A stretch of 64,000 nt of DNA, from NCBI GenBank assembly GCA_035048485.1, contig CM068587.1:25748534-25812533 (forward strand), written 5' to 3'. The notes below the pieces were generated by a model that had not been told where the DNA came from, did no database searches, and was given only the letters and a program-made list of their open reading frames with translations. A program made the position numbers and the translations under genes. Shown piece by piece: positions 11,937-23,430 of this stretch. The first letter of the stretch is position 1, and each line of letters begins with the position of its first letter. Origin of the DNA: Pteria penguin. Its lineage: Eukaryota; Mollusca; Bivalvia; Pterioida; Pteriidae.

Positions 11937-12755
11937 GTTGCGTATGTGATACGGAGAAATGTGCTGACAAAGCAGAGAATTTTAGAATGGAAAGCGAAAC
12001 CGATCTCCTGCGTTTATATCACATCGTTTTATCTGGAAATTGTAAAACAGACTGTATTGATGTACCAGACGACCCGCTATTTCGTTTGACACCCTTTCTA
12101 GATATCTCGGAGAAGCCAAGCTGTCATATTATATCTTATCCTGACCATCGAAGACGAGGCAACGTCGCATTTAATTGTTCCCATGTATTTATTGCCATGA
12201 ACATGAAATCCTCATACTTTACTTCAGAAAAAATCTACCACAAAATCATTAAAAGACCAGGAGAAAACACATTGAAACATAAATTAAGTAACGTTGACTT
12301 AATGATAGAACATAAACGATATGATATTTTGCATTCTGGGCTTTATGCACAAGACTGGATTATTGGACTTACTGTGAGACAGGAATTTATGCAGTTCTCA
12401 CTATCAGGACAAAGTTTATCGCGTGATCTATACGAAAAAATCATTGTTCGAAATGACGCAAAATTTTGTGACATCATACTTCCGGCCGCAATAATGCAGA
12501 CGAAGAAATATTTATTAAAAGCGGGGGGAGGGGGGTCTTTATTGAAATGTGTAGACTCAATAGTCAAGTACCAAGCAAACGACTGTCTACGTAGTTTCTT
12601 GCCGTATCTACTGAAGTATACAAATATTAAAAAAAGGAGAAAAGAGGATTGGGAGTTCGTGAGTAAATGCATGCCAGATATCAAGATTATGAAGAATATG
12701 ATTATTCATAGGATTATTCCACACACGATGGCATTGACAATGGCGGTGAGAAAAG
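11937..12755 (+). CDS. ASB-like plus copy, exon 2
   Basis: 819-nt exon with acceptor cttttttcag|gt and donor gaaaag|gtacac. Another donor (gtgaga at 12746) would give the wrong phase for exon 3, so 12755 was chosen. A Gly run (KAGGGGS) replaces the paralogue's KAEG, adding two codons. Confidence 0.8.
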
Positions 12756-13114
12756 GTACACGAAGCTTTTAATATGTAATTTATTCAGAGACATGAATGG
12801 AATGTTTGAATGAAAGAATTAATGCTTAACATTTCTACAGAAAATTAATTGATCAAAGATTTCTTTTCAAAAGAAATGATCAATACTTGAACTTAAAACA
12901 AGGTCTTAAACAGGGTCGTCCGGAAATCAAAATAGATTTTGGTAAACTTCCATGTAGTTTAATTCGGTAGTAACCATGCCCATTGCCTCCATTCTTACTA
13001 TCTCATGGGCCTGACTCGGTAAACATGGCTAGCGACGATTCACAAATTTTATCACGAGATTCTACAATACCTCCTTTTCAGAGAATTGTCTCGAAAAGGA
13101 CATAATCTTATGAT

Positions 13115-14335
13115 TACAAGAGGCACAAGTGGGTCTATATCGCTTACCTGAAAGATAGAAATCATTGTTCATAATGATATTAAACAACAATGTTAGTAGG
13201 TAGTCTTTAGTTTTTTAAAACGTCAAAAAATTATATGGAACCATCTTTACTTAATACCTACCAAGTTTCATCAAAATCAATCAATAAGTAGTGAAGAAAA
13301 CATTTAAAATGTGAAAAATCAACCCCTACTCTCTTCCTTCTGCAGTCTTAAATAATTTTTCGACAAAAGCATTCCTTTAATTAAATCTGGCTAAAATACA
13401 GCAATTAAATGCATAAAAATAAACCCTAGAGAAAATATTTATGAAATGCTTTTTTGACTTTGAAATGATATAGTTCAAAAGTAAGGCAAAAACAAATAAG
13501 ATATTATCATTCGGACTGGAATACAGAACAGTAACACTTCTTCACACATCCATCTTTAGCACTCTGATGCATTCAGTTTGTCTTTGTATGCAGCGGTTCT
13601 GAAAGAGAAGTATTTCAACAGAGTTTACGGTCTAAGACTTTCTTTTAGTTATTGTGGCGCCAGCTGCATATACAGAAGAAAAACTGTTATAGTTTTAGGG
13701 GACATATAGTACTTTTATTCTATTAATTTCATCAAAATCCATTGAGTCGTTCCAGAGTTATATGTGAAAAAATATCCTCCACTCTACCTCTTTTGCAATT
13801 TTAAAAAATCTTGAAAAATCCAAAAATCTGAATTTTGTCAAAATTCGTTCAAAACATTCCTTTACTGTATTCTGGTTTAAACAAGCGTTTCATTGCATCA
13901 AAAGTCAACCATAGGGAAAATATTGAATTAAAACCATGTATTTTGCATGAAAATGATAAAGTCCGAAAAGATGTCAAAAATGCGTTGATTTCAACGAAAT
14001 GAAAAAACTCGAAACATGCATCCTTCTAGATCACTCTGATGCCATTAGTTTCATTATCCATAGAGAGGTTCTGGAGAAGATTTTCAATGAGGACTACCCT
14101 CTGAGATATATTTTAGGCCATGGTGGCACCACCTGTAAACTGGTTTATACGAAATGAACAATCTTGGCAGAGAACCTATAGCATTTCATGTATACAAAGT
14201 TTCATTAAAATCCTTCAAGCGGCTTTGAAGAGGTAAAAAATGTTAAAAGTTTACAGACAGACGGATAGACGAACGACGGACAACAGGTGATCAGAGAAGC
14301 TCACTTGAGCTTTCAGCTCAGGTGGGTTGAAACCA
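13115..14335 (+). repeat. Dispersed element with CTCACCTGAG / CTCAGGT ends, copy in intron 2
   Basis: The left end aagaggcacaagtgggtcta and the right end agctttcagctcaggtgggt match the ends of the element at 5490-6515. The interior contains phrases repeated within the element ('catcaaaatcnattna'). It is in the sense direction of its host gene, whereas the copy in the paralogous gene is antisense. The two insertions are therefore independent rather than inherited from before gene duplication. Confidence 0.6.
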
Positions 14336-14826
14336 ACAATAAGGCATCAACGTTTGAATTATTTTAATTCAGGACTAGTAACTACGCTTATCTTATTGTG
14401 TAGTTGACCCAGTATAATTTTCTGATTAGGAAGGATTTTTACAGAAATGTAAGATGGCCCATGTCTGCACCCATTACCCCATTTGGTCCCAAAGATCCCC
14501 CAAATGACCTCGCAAACTTTCTTCTGACGTTTTGCGCTCAGTGGCCCACTTTAGAACATCGAGGCGAATCGAACTAATTACTTTTAAATTCATTGCTTTC
14601 TTTTTATATATTAGTCGACCGCGTGATTATGCGAGGATCTCGTTGTGTCACATGAGCGGTCATAAACTCAGATAAGGGATCATTCATTACATCATCTATG
14701 CTTCAAATCAGGGAGGCGTTACACCTCTCACCATGTTAAGGTATGTGTCGCAAAACTCCGGTTTTCCGTTTTCCTCTACAATCAGCATTTTTTCATCGCA
14801 TTTTAAAAAATATTTTCGTTTTTCAG
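14336..14826 (+). other. Intron 2 remainder of the plus ASB-like gene
   Basis: Unique-looking intronic sequence leading to the exon 3 acceptor. No other feature is visible. Confidence 0.5.
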
Positions 14827-15802
14827 ACGTAGTGGATCTTGTAAAATGGATAAAGGATACATTTTCTCTGCAAGATGAAGTCGGTAATGTCCCGCACGTC
14901 ATCCAAGCTACTATTAATAATTCGCCGGAAATGTTAAAAGTTCTGTTACCATCACCAACAGCTAACTCGAAATCACGTGACAAATTATCCTTCACATTCA
15001 AATTCTATTCCGCTTTAGAATTAGCTATATCATTAAATTTTCACCAGTGTTCAGAAATCCTCAGACAGTATGATATGCCGAAAACAAAAAAAGAATGTCC
15101 TTTACTCGAACTTTTAAACGATTTTCAAAGTACGAAATACACCTTTGCGCAGTTAGTATCGCACATAACATTAGCCGGATATGACCTCAATGAATGTTTC
15201 AAATATGGTCAGTTTCGATGCCCTCCTTTATATGATGCTATAGTAGATTCTGATCTTGAGATGATTAAGATTTTATTAGCTAATGGAGCTACGTTATTCA
15301 ACGAAAAAGATATCACTGTTTTAGGATGCCCACCACGTTACTTGCTGAATATATCCATCATAATGTTGATATTTGTACTGAAAAAGGTTCTGTTTTGAAC
15401 GACATCCTTGAAGGCGGAAAGAAGAGAGAAAAGCTGTTATACTTCGTTCTTTACGCTGCACATACTGTTCCTCAAAATGACCGACAACGACTGTCCGAGT
15501 TGTGTTCAGATCCAGATTTCTATGCATGCTCTCGAACTATGCAGTTTCTAAACAATTCTCGCACTTTATCAATATTATGTAGAAATTCCTTGAGGAAGCA
15601 TTATGGTCACAAAATTCATTTATTTCTCGATAGTGTAGTTTTACCTAAATATTTCAAAGAATTTTTGAATCTTCAAGAGGTGTTGAAGCCTTATATGGAA
15701 CTACCATTATCTTTCTCACAGTGCTATGATGTTTTGGAAAAAGACGCATTCGTATCCGATTTTCCATGCACAGTGTTTGCAACAGATGTTTACAGTTTCT
15801 GA
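14827..15802 (+). CDS. ASB-like plus copy, exon 3 with one-base deletion
   Basis: The acceptor is cgtttttcag at 14826. Frame is open to about 15337, where one T of a TTT run seen in the paralogue is missing. The remaining SOCS-box part is open in the next frame to the TGA at 15800-15802. Confidence 0.75.
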
Positions 15803-15827
15803 ACAGTTCATATATGTTATTTTTATA

Positions 15828-15833
15828 AATAAA
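15828..15833 (+). promoter_or_regulatory. Polyadenylation signal AATAAA
   Basis: A canonical AATAAA lies 25 bp after the stop codon of the plus-strand ASB-like gene. Confidence 0.7.
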
Positions 15834-17284
15834 ATTTTTCGATAGGAAATGTTTTATTTTTTTACTCAATTATGATCAATCTGGAGATAAAATTTTATTG
15901 CAATATGTTAATAGGGTTACGGACTCATATTGTAAAAATCTGTGAAACTGATACATTTACCTTGCCGAACTGTGGTAAGCAGTATATTCTAACAGCAGTT
16001 TTGACAGAGTTTTAAAAGAATTTTGTCCGAATGAAAAAAAAAAGATGAATTATTGTAGTTGGTACACATTTGGAAAGGGTACTAAGAAGTTCATTAGATT
16101 CATAGCTACCATCTATGTCTCATGCACTACATTACTAGCTTATGACATAGCTACCATGTATGCCTCATCGGCTTATGCAATACATTACTTACTAGTGACA
16201 TAGCTACCATGTATGCCTCATCGGCTTATGCAATACATTACTTACTAGTGACATAGCTACCATGTATGCCTCATCGGCTCATGCAATACATTACTTACTA
16301 GTGACATAGCTACAATGTATGCCTCATGCATTACATTACTAACTAGTGAAATAGCTACCATGTATGCCTCATGCACTGAATAATTAACTAGTGACATAGC
16401 TACCATGTATGCCTCATACATTACATTACTAATTAGAGACATAGCTACCATATATGCCTCATGCATTACATTACTGCCTAATAACATAGTTACCGTGTAT
16501 GTCTCTTGCATTACATTACCAAGTGTGACATGACTACCATGTATGTATCATGTATTACATTACTAACTAGTGACATAGAAACCATGTATGCCTCATCGGC
16601 TCATGCAATACATTACTTACTAGCGACATAGCTACAATGTATGCCTCATGCATTACATTACTAACTAGTGAAATAGCTACCATGTATGCCTCATGCACTG
16701 AATAATTAACTAATGACATAGCTACCATGTATGCCTCATACATTACATTACTAATTAGAGACATAGCTACCATATGTGCCTCATGCATTACATTACTGAC
16801 TAATAACATAGTTACCGTGTATGTCTCTTGCATTACATTACCAAGTGTGACATGACTACCATGTATGTATCATGTATTACATTACTAACTAGTGACATAG
16901 AAACCATGTATGTATCATGCATTACATTACTAACTAGTGACATAATTACCGTGTATGTCTCGTGCATTACATTACTACCTAGTGACATAGCTACCATATA
17001 TGTCTCTTGCATTCCATTACTAACTAGTGACATAGTTACCATGTATGTCTCATGCATTACATTACTAACTAGTAACATTGCTACACTGTATGTCTCATGC
17101 ATTACATTACTAATTGTGACATAGCTACCATGTATGTGTCATTCATTACATTACTAAGTAGTGACATAGTTACCATGTATGTCTCTTGAATTACATTACT
17201 AGGTAGTGACATAGTTACCATGTATGTCTCATGCATTACATTACAAACTAGTGACATAATTACGTGTATGTCTCATGCATTACA

Positions 17285-17395
17285 ACACTAACGCATCCAC
17301 ATAATCTTAGAATAACACAGGCGTAGGAACCGGGGTTGCATGGGGGCCCCTTTTTCATATTAAGGTAATATAGAAAACTACATTATCTTATTAAC
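17285..17395. repeat. Spacer block A inside the 45-bp satellite
   Basis: Non-satellite segment reading 'ataatcttagaataacacag...cgtaggaacc...ccccttttcatatt'. It is repeated in diverged form at 17465-17580 and 18935-19025. It is thus a recurrent component of the array, not a random insertion. Confidence 0.7.
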
Positions 17396-17464
17396 TTACC
17401 ATGTATGCCTCTTGCATTACATTACTGACCACTGACATTACTACCCTGTATGTGTTATGTATTA

Positions 17465-17580
17465 CAATACTAACATTACATCCGCATAATCTTAAAATAC
17501 CATAAGTGTAGGAACCAAGGTTACATGGCCCCTTTTTCATTTTAAAGTAACACACAATATTATATTATCTTATTAACTTA
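17465..17580. repeat. Spacer block B inside the 45-bp satellite
   Basis: Second copy of the spacer block at 17285-17395, sharing 'cataatctta', 'gtaggaacc' and 'cttattaactta'. Confidence 0.7.
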
Positions 17581-18421
17581 CCATGTATATCTCATGCATT
17601 ATATTACTAACTTGTGATATAGTTACCATGTATGCCTCATGCATTACATTACTAACTTGTGATATAGTTACCATGTATGCCTCATGCATTACATTACCAA
17701 CTAATGACATAGCTACCATCTATGTCTCTTGCATTACATTACTAGGTAGTTACATAGCTACCATGTGTATATCATGCATTACACTACTGATTAGTGACAT
17801 AGTTACCATGTATGTCTCATGCATTACATCACTAAATAATGACATTGCTACCATGTATATATAATGCATTACATGACTAACTAGTAACAGTTATCATTTA
17901 TGTGCCATGCATTACATTATTAACTAGTGACACAGATACCATGTACGTGTCATGCATTACACTACTGACTAGTGACATAGTTACCATGTAAATATTATGC
18001 ATTACATCACCAGCTAGTGACATAGCTGCCATGTATGCCTCATGCATTACATTACTTATTAGTGACATAACTAACATGTATGACTCATGCATTATATTAC
18101 TAATTAGTGACATAGCTACCATCTATGTTTCATACGTTACATTTATAACCAGTGACATAGCTATCATGGATTTATTATGCATTACAATACTAACTAGTGA
18201 CATAGCTACCATGTATGCATTATGTATTACATTACTAATTAATGACAAAGATACCATGTATGGCTCTTGCATTACATTTTAAACCAGTGACATAGCTACC
18301 ATGTATGTATCATGCATTATATTACTAACTAGTGACATAGATACCATGTATGTATCATGCATTATATTACTAACTAGTGACATAGCTACCATGTATGTAT
18401 CATGCATTATATTACTAACTA

Positions 18422-18881
18422 CTGTCCGCGCCACTCACTCTGGAAATCGGAAAATCTGGATTTTCAGTTTTTCATCTTCAGAATAATTTCAAAAAGGCAA
18501 AACCATTCGATAGATCTTGTTTAGTCGTAACTTTTGGTGTATGCTATATGTTTGTATGAAGAAGCGTTCATATTTTATAGAAAAAAATCAGTTTTAGATA
18601 GGGCGATTTCCATGTTAAATTTTGACGTGACGTCGCCAAGTTTCCCATAGACTCAATGTTAAACATCGGCGACGTCACGTCAAAATTAACATAGAAAATG
18701 TCCTATCTAAAATGATTTTTCCCTGTAAAATACGAATGCTTCTTCGTAGAAACATATAACATACACCAAAAGTTACGACTAAACAAGATCTGTCGATTGA
18801 TATTAATTTTGTAAAACTATTTTAAAGATAAATAAGTGAAAATCCAGATTTTTCGGTTTACAAAGTGAGTGGCGCGGACAG
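18422..18881. mobile_element. 460-bp palindromic foldback/MITE with TA target duplication
   Basis: The whole element is an inverted repeat. Its ends are ctgtccgcgccactcact and the exact reverse complement, and the centre is ttgacgtgacgtcgcc / ggcgacgtcacgtcaa. It sits in the satellite between TA dinucleotides at 18420-18421 and 18882-18883. Removing the element and one TA restores a normal 45-bp unit. TA duplication is characteristic of the Tc1/mariner superfamily. No open frame is present, so it is non-autonomous. Confidence 0.85.
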
Positions 18882-19025
18882 TAGTGACATAGCTACCATG
18901 TATGTATAATGCATTACATTACTGACATTACATGCACACAATATTAAGATAATATAGGCGTAGGAACTGGGGGCGCCGGGTCACTTTTCATATTAAATTA
19001 AATTGGAATATTATCTTATTAACTG
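18882..19025. repeat. End of the 45-bp satellite and third spacer copy
   Basis: The interrupted satellite unit continues to about 18930, followed by a third diverged copy of the spacer block containing 'aatataggcgtaggaactgg'. Confidence 0.7.
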
Positions 19026-19382
19026 ATATGACATTCTGAAAGTTTATGTGAGTTGTTCATACAATCATGTGAGCACTTTGTTTATTCTGGCATATAGAAC
19101 AAGGGGCAGAGACCAACAAATTTGAGGAAAGTTGTCTAAACGATTCAGACAAAACCCACAAAAAAGAAAAAAAAACAGAAAAAAAATCCATCATTATTGA
19201 GGTTTTCAATCTTTCAGCAAATTTTGTCAAATCTGCTGATAAATACCTGTGATCCCATATGCACATATGTGTATATTATTGGAGTGTGCCCCTTGACCTA
19301 TATGCACTCTCCATACATACCTATACTCACTATCTGTTTTTATCACCTTGTATGTACGTTTTGTTATCTTTTATATTTTTCT

Positions 19383-19385
<3 letters not shown>

Positions 19386-19464
<79 letters not shown>

Positions 19465-19471
19465 TGTGTGT
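19386..19471. repeat. (TA)n(TG)n compound microsatellite
   Basis: About 40 bp of TA followed by about 45 bp of TG with single interruptions. Small frames of alternating Tyr/Ile and Cys/Val are artefacts. Confidence 0.95.
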
Positions 19472-20069
19472 GGTTTTTTTTTCTATATGTTGTATGGCAT
19501 CTGAATAAACTGATTGAATTGAATGCTACATATATATGCGCTTATATATCTAATGTATGAACAATTAACTTGAATTGTCAGCACATCATGCCATACAAGT
19601 TTCTCCCAAGTTGTAACAGGGTTAGTGACTTACCCAAGTCTGTATAGATGTCTTGAGGTTTTCAATAATATAAGTTTGAAGACACAACTTGAAATGGTTC
19701 ATTTTGTTTTTATTATTTGCATACAATAAATAATGTCTTATTTATTTTACCCGAGAAAAAAGACTATACTGCAGCGGCACCGACACAAAAGACGCATCAT
19801 GCACTGATGGATAGTCAAACGATTAAATAAGGAACAAATCAATGGTATTACTACTATCACAATAGAAGACGCTTAATGAGACCATATACATCACGAACCT
19901 TTCATTTATGTGCGTAAAATTGTAAATCAGATGACGTCACAATACCTTACGCCTCGGTCATACCTCGAACAAACATTGAAAATGTATTGTGATGTCATGA
20001 ATTCAGTGATTTTCCGCGAAAGCGATGGGTCAGTTTGATAAACAGTGAATATTTTGTCAATGAATAAAG
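19472..20069. other. Non-coding, nothing recognised
   Basis: No exon, RNA gene or transposon end is visible in this AT-rich stretch. Confidence 0.5.
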
Positions 20070-20335
20070 CCGGCGAGGCCTAGTGGTATCGCGCTGGACT
20101 CCTGATGGGGAGGCCGGGGTTCGAGTCCCGCTCTGGTCATGCCGGTGTTCTGTCTTTCGGTTGAGACAGTAAAAACCGAGGCCCCGTGTCGTAGTATGCA
20201 TGGCACGTTAAAGATCCCTCACTGCTTCGGGTGGGTCCGTTGCAAAGGTCAAAATTTCTATGCCCCGCATCAGGCAGATACACCATATACGTGAAATATT
20301 CGTGGTGTGACGTTAAAGAAAAATCAATTTGTCCA
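20070..20335 (+). repeat. tRNA-derived SINE, best-preserved copy
   Basis: The head has a clear A box (ggcctagtggtatcgcgc) and B box (ggttcgagtcc). It is followed by a body with 'ctgtctttcggttgagacag', 'ggcacgttaaagatccctca' and 'gtgggtccgttgcaaa', and a tail near 'gtggtgtgacgttaaagaa'. The same body is recognisable in diverged copies at 24795 and 36690. Intact boxes make internal Pol III transcription plausible. It is not a host tRNA gene because the acceptor stem does not pair. Confidence 0.8.
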
Positions 20336-20577
20336 TTAATATGCATATTTATTGTATTTGTCGTATATCTATTGGGTTGAATACAAAAAACAAATATCCC
20401 AGATAGAGGAAAGAAAAATGTTAGAAATAAGTAAATTTTCAGTGATTTTTACTGAAAATTGTCAGTTTTGACCCAAAATTGCAATATTTCCCAGTTGCCA
20501 AAACATTTAAATGACTCTCTAAATGGCTTTCAAATCATCATATTTTTGATAATCATTTTTTGTGATAAAACTTTGAT

Positions 20578-20696
20578 GGTCTGTTCACTAATCTGGTTAA
20601 AATCATATCTTTATTCCGCTTCTCTATTTGTCCTATTGACGGTAAACAGAGAAGCGGAATAAAGATATGGTTTTAATCACATTGGTCTGTTCACCA
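20578..20696. repeat. Short hairpin flanked by direct repeats
   Basis: Arms of about 30 bp ending in tatctttattccgcttctct and its reverse complement surround a loop of about 21 nt. The hairpin is flanked by tggtctgttcac on both sides (20578-20589 and 20684-20695). Either a small hairpin element was inserted with target duplication, or this is a template-switch inversion. Confidence 0.6.
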
Positions 20697-21255
20697 ACAT
20701 ATATCTAGGGTTTTGTTTTTCTCCAAATTTTCAGTGAGTTTTGAGAAAAATTAGTACTGCAGCCAAAAAATTGAAATAAAAGGACACAATGCTTTCAGAC
20801 TTTTATAACAAAACAATATGATAAATGTACAAGGAAGTGTTTGATTTAAAATCTATTGATTTTGCCGGAAAAAATCCCTAAAACCCAAGAGCAAAAGTGC
20901 TTACATAGATAAGATTGTAGAGTATTTCAAAAGCTTTAAGAGAATCGTAGCTTTTACAATCTTGCTTGGATTTTACATGGGTTTGATGCCCACCAAAATG
21001 TATATAAGATTATCCCAAACTGTCAGCTATGTTTATTGAAATTTGTCAGAGTTTGCCCTTAACAAGTTGAATTAAAACTGATTGTGTTTATACTAGCATT
21101 GTTAATTCTTTATTGTGACTGTAATATATGTAAAGCTTTAGAAACCAACAAATGTGAAAAATGTATGAGTAATGTATATTTTACAGTATTAAAAGTGTTC
21201 TTAATTTAAAAATGATGGGTTTTGCAACAAAACTCCCAAATGCCATGAAGACCAA
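20697..21255. other. Non-coding, nothing recognised
   Basis: AT-rich sequence between the hairpin and the minisatellite. No feature is supported. Confidence 0.5.
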
Positions 21256-22760
21256 ATTGCTAATTGCAGACACCTGAGTATGATGTATGTCATGGAGGAG
21301 TAATCGCAAACACCTGGGTATGTTGTATTTCATGGAGAAATGATCACAGATACCTGAGCATGATGTATGTCATGGAGGAGTGATCACAGACACATGAGTA
21401 TGATGTATGTCATGGAGAAGTGGTAACAGACACCTGGTGAGAAGATGTGAAATGGGGGAGTAAGTAATCATAGACACCTGGCGAGAAGGTGTGCGATGGA
21501 AGAGTAAATGATCATAGACACCTGGTGAGAAGGTGTGTGAGGGAGGAGTAAGTGATCATAGACACCTGGAGAGAAGGTGTGATAGAGGAGTAAGTGATCA
21601 TAGACACCTTGTGAGAAGGTGTGTGATGGAGGAATAAGTAATCATAGACACCTGGTGAGAAAGTGTGCCATGGAGGATTAAGTGATGATAGACACCCGGT
21701 AAGAAGATGTGAAATGGAGGTGTAAGTGATTATAGACACCTGGTGAGAAGGTGTGTGAGGGAGGAGTAAGTGATCATAGACACCTGGAGAGAAGGTGTGT
21801 GAGGGAGGAGTAAGTGATCATAGACACCTGGAGAGAAGGTGTGTGAGGGAGGAGTAAGTGATCATAGACACCGGGTGAGAAGGTGCGTGATAGAGGAGTA
21901 AGTGATCATAGACACCTGGAGAGAAGGTGTGCGATGAAGGAGTAGGTGATCATAGACACCTGGAGAAAAGGTGTGCGAGGGAGGATTAAGTGATCATAGA
22001 CACCTGGCGAGAAGGTGTGTGATGGAGGAGTAAGTGATCATAGACACCTTGAGAGAAGGTGTGTAAGGGAGGAATAAGTGATCATAGACACATGGAGAGA
22101 AGGTGTGTGAGGGAGGAGTAAGTGATCATAGACACCTGGAGAGAAGGTGTGTGATGGAGGAGTAAGTGATCATAGACACCTGGAGAGAAGGTGTGCGATG
22201 GAGGAGTAAGTGATCATAGACACCTGGAGAGAAGGTGTGTGATGGAGGTGTAAGTGATCATAGACACCTGGAGAGAAGGTGTGCGATGGAGGAGTAAGTG
22301 ATCATAGACACCTGGAGAGAAGGTGTGTGATGGAGGAGTAAGTGATCATAGACACCTGGAGAGAAGGTGTGCTATGGAGGAGTAAATGATCATAGACACC
22401 TTGTGAGAAAGTGTGCCATGGAGGAGTAAGTGATCATAGACACCTGGAGAGAAGGTGTGCGATGGAGGAGTAAGTGATCATAGACACCTGGAGAGAAGGT
22501 GTGTGAGGGAGGAGTAAGTGATCATAGACACCTGGAGAGAAGGAGTAAGTGATCATAGACACCTGAAAAGAAGGTGTGTGATGGAAGAGTAAGTGATCAT
22601 AGACACCGGGTGAGAAGGTGTGTTATGGAGGAGTAAGTGATCACAGACATCTGGTGAGAAGATGTGAAATGGAGGTGTAAATGATTATAAACACCTGGTG
22701 AGAAGATGTGAGATGGGGGAGTAAGTGGTGATAGTCACCTTGTGCGATGGAGGAGTGAGT
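21256..22760. repeat. 44-bp minisatellite array
   Basis: The unit reads approximately gtgatcatagacacctggag plus agaaggtgtgtgatggaggagtaa, with period 44 bp and about thirty units. The best-conserved core is 21740-22520, and the array decays at both edges. No coding capacity. Confidence 0.92.
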
Positions 22761-23430
22761 GATCATAGACTCCTAGAGAGAAAGTATGCAATGGAAGAGT
22801 AAGTGAACATAGGTATCGAGAGAGAAAATGTTCAATAGAGAAATACGTGATCATAGACACTTAGAAAAAAGGTATGAATTAGAAGAGAATGTGATAATAG
22901 ACTTCTAGGGATAACGTGTGCCATGAAGGAGTAACTGACCATAGACATTAAAATATAAGGAGTGCGTTGGAGGACACTTAGATATAAGGTGTGTCATGAA
23001 GAGGCCAAGTATCATAGACAATTAGGAATAAGGTGTCTTAAAAAGGAGTAAGTGATGACAGACGCCTTGGGATAATGTGTGTCAAAGAGGAGTAAATGAA
23101 CATAAATAACTAGATATAAGGTATGTCTTAAAAGAGTAAGTGTTCACATATACACACACACATACACACACAAACACACACACACTGTGGATAAGGTGCG
23201 CCATGAAGGAGAATGTTATCAGACACCTAGGTGTAACATATCCCATGGAGGAGTAGATATTCACACAGACACCTAGATTCAAGTTGTGCCAAGGGGGAGT
23301 AAGTATTTACAGACAGTGGATAAAGTGTGTCATGGAGGAGTATGTAATCACATACACTTGGGGATAAAGTGTATCATGAAAGTGTAAGTGATCATAGACA
23401 GATTGGAAAAGTGTGCCATTGATGAGAAAT
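22761..23430. repeat. Degenerate transition zone of the minisatellite with a (CA)n patch
   Basis: Units are still recognisable ('ggagtaagtgatcatagaca'-like) but strongly diverged. A CA-rich stretch lies at about 23145-23185. Confidence 0.75.

Larger units (their letters stand above)
10611..15802 (+). pseudogene. Ankyrin-repeat and SOCS-box (ASB-like) gene, frameshifted copy
   Basis: Paralogue of the minus-strand gene at 3886-8844, with the same three-exon plan: 10611-10773, 11937-12755 and 14827-15802. Junctions are GT-AG and phase 1. The product would be about 652 residues with ankyrin-like repeats and a C-terminal SOCS box ('LSILCRNSLRK', 'VLPKYFKEFL'). In exon 3 near 15337-15339 it has cgttact where the intact copy has cgtttact. 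This missing T shifts the frame and ends translation at 15398, before the SOCS box. Downstream codons remain intact in the shifted frame, so the lesion is either very recent or a homopolymer sequencing/assembly error. A polyadenylation signal follows the stop by about 25 bp. Confidence 0.75.
16090..18420. repeat. 45-bp satellite array
   Basis: A tandem unit of 45 bp, of type gacatagctaccatgtatgt plus ctcatgcattacattactaacta, is repeated about fifty times with substitutions. The period is a multiple of three and most units lack stops, so several frames stay open on both strands (plus-strand 15-residue period 'MYVSCITLLTSDIAT'). These frames are repeat artefacts. A block of about 322 bp (seven units plus an 8-bp 'cggctcat' insertion) is duplicated at 16268 and 16590, showing higher-order amplification. 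Confidence 0.93.

Noticed and set aside
12746..12750. Alternative donor gtgag for exon 2 of the plus ASB-like gene
   Set aside because: It gives phase 0, incompatible with the exon 3 acceptor and with the paralogue. The gtacac donor at 12756 gives phase 1.
16257..18486. Several frames of 60-98 codons in the 45-bp repeats, on both strands
   Set aside because: The repeat period is a multiple of three and stop-free, so the frames follow automatically. No start, splice or paralogue evidence supports translation.
20070..20145. Host tRNA gene
   Set aside because: A and B boxes are present, but the acceptor stem does not pair and a SINE body follows immediately.
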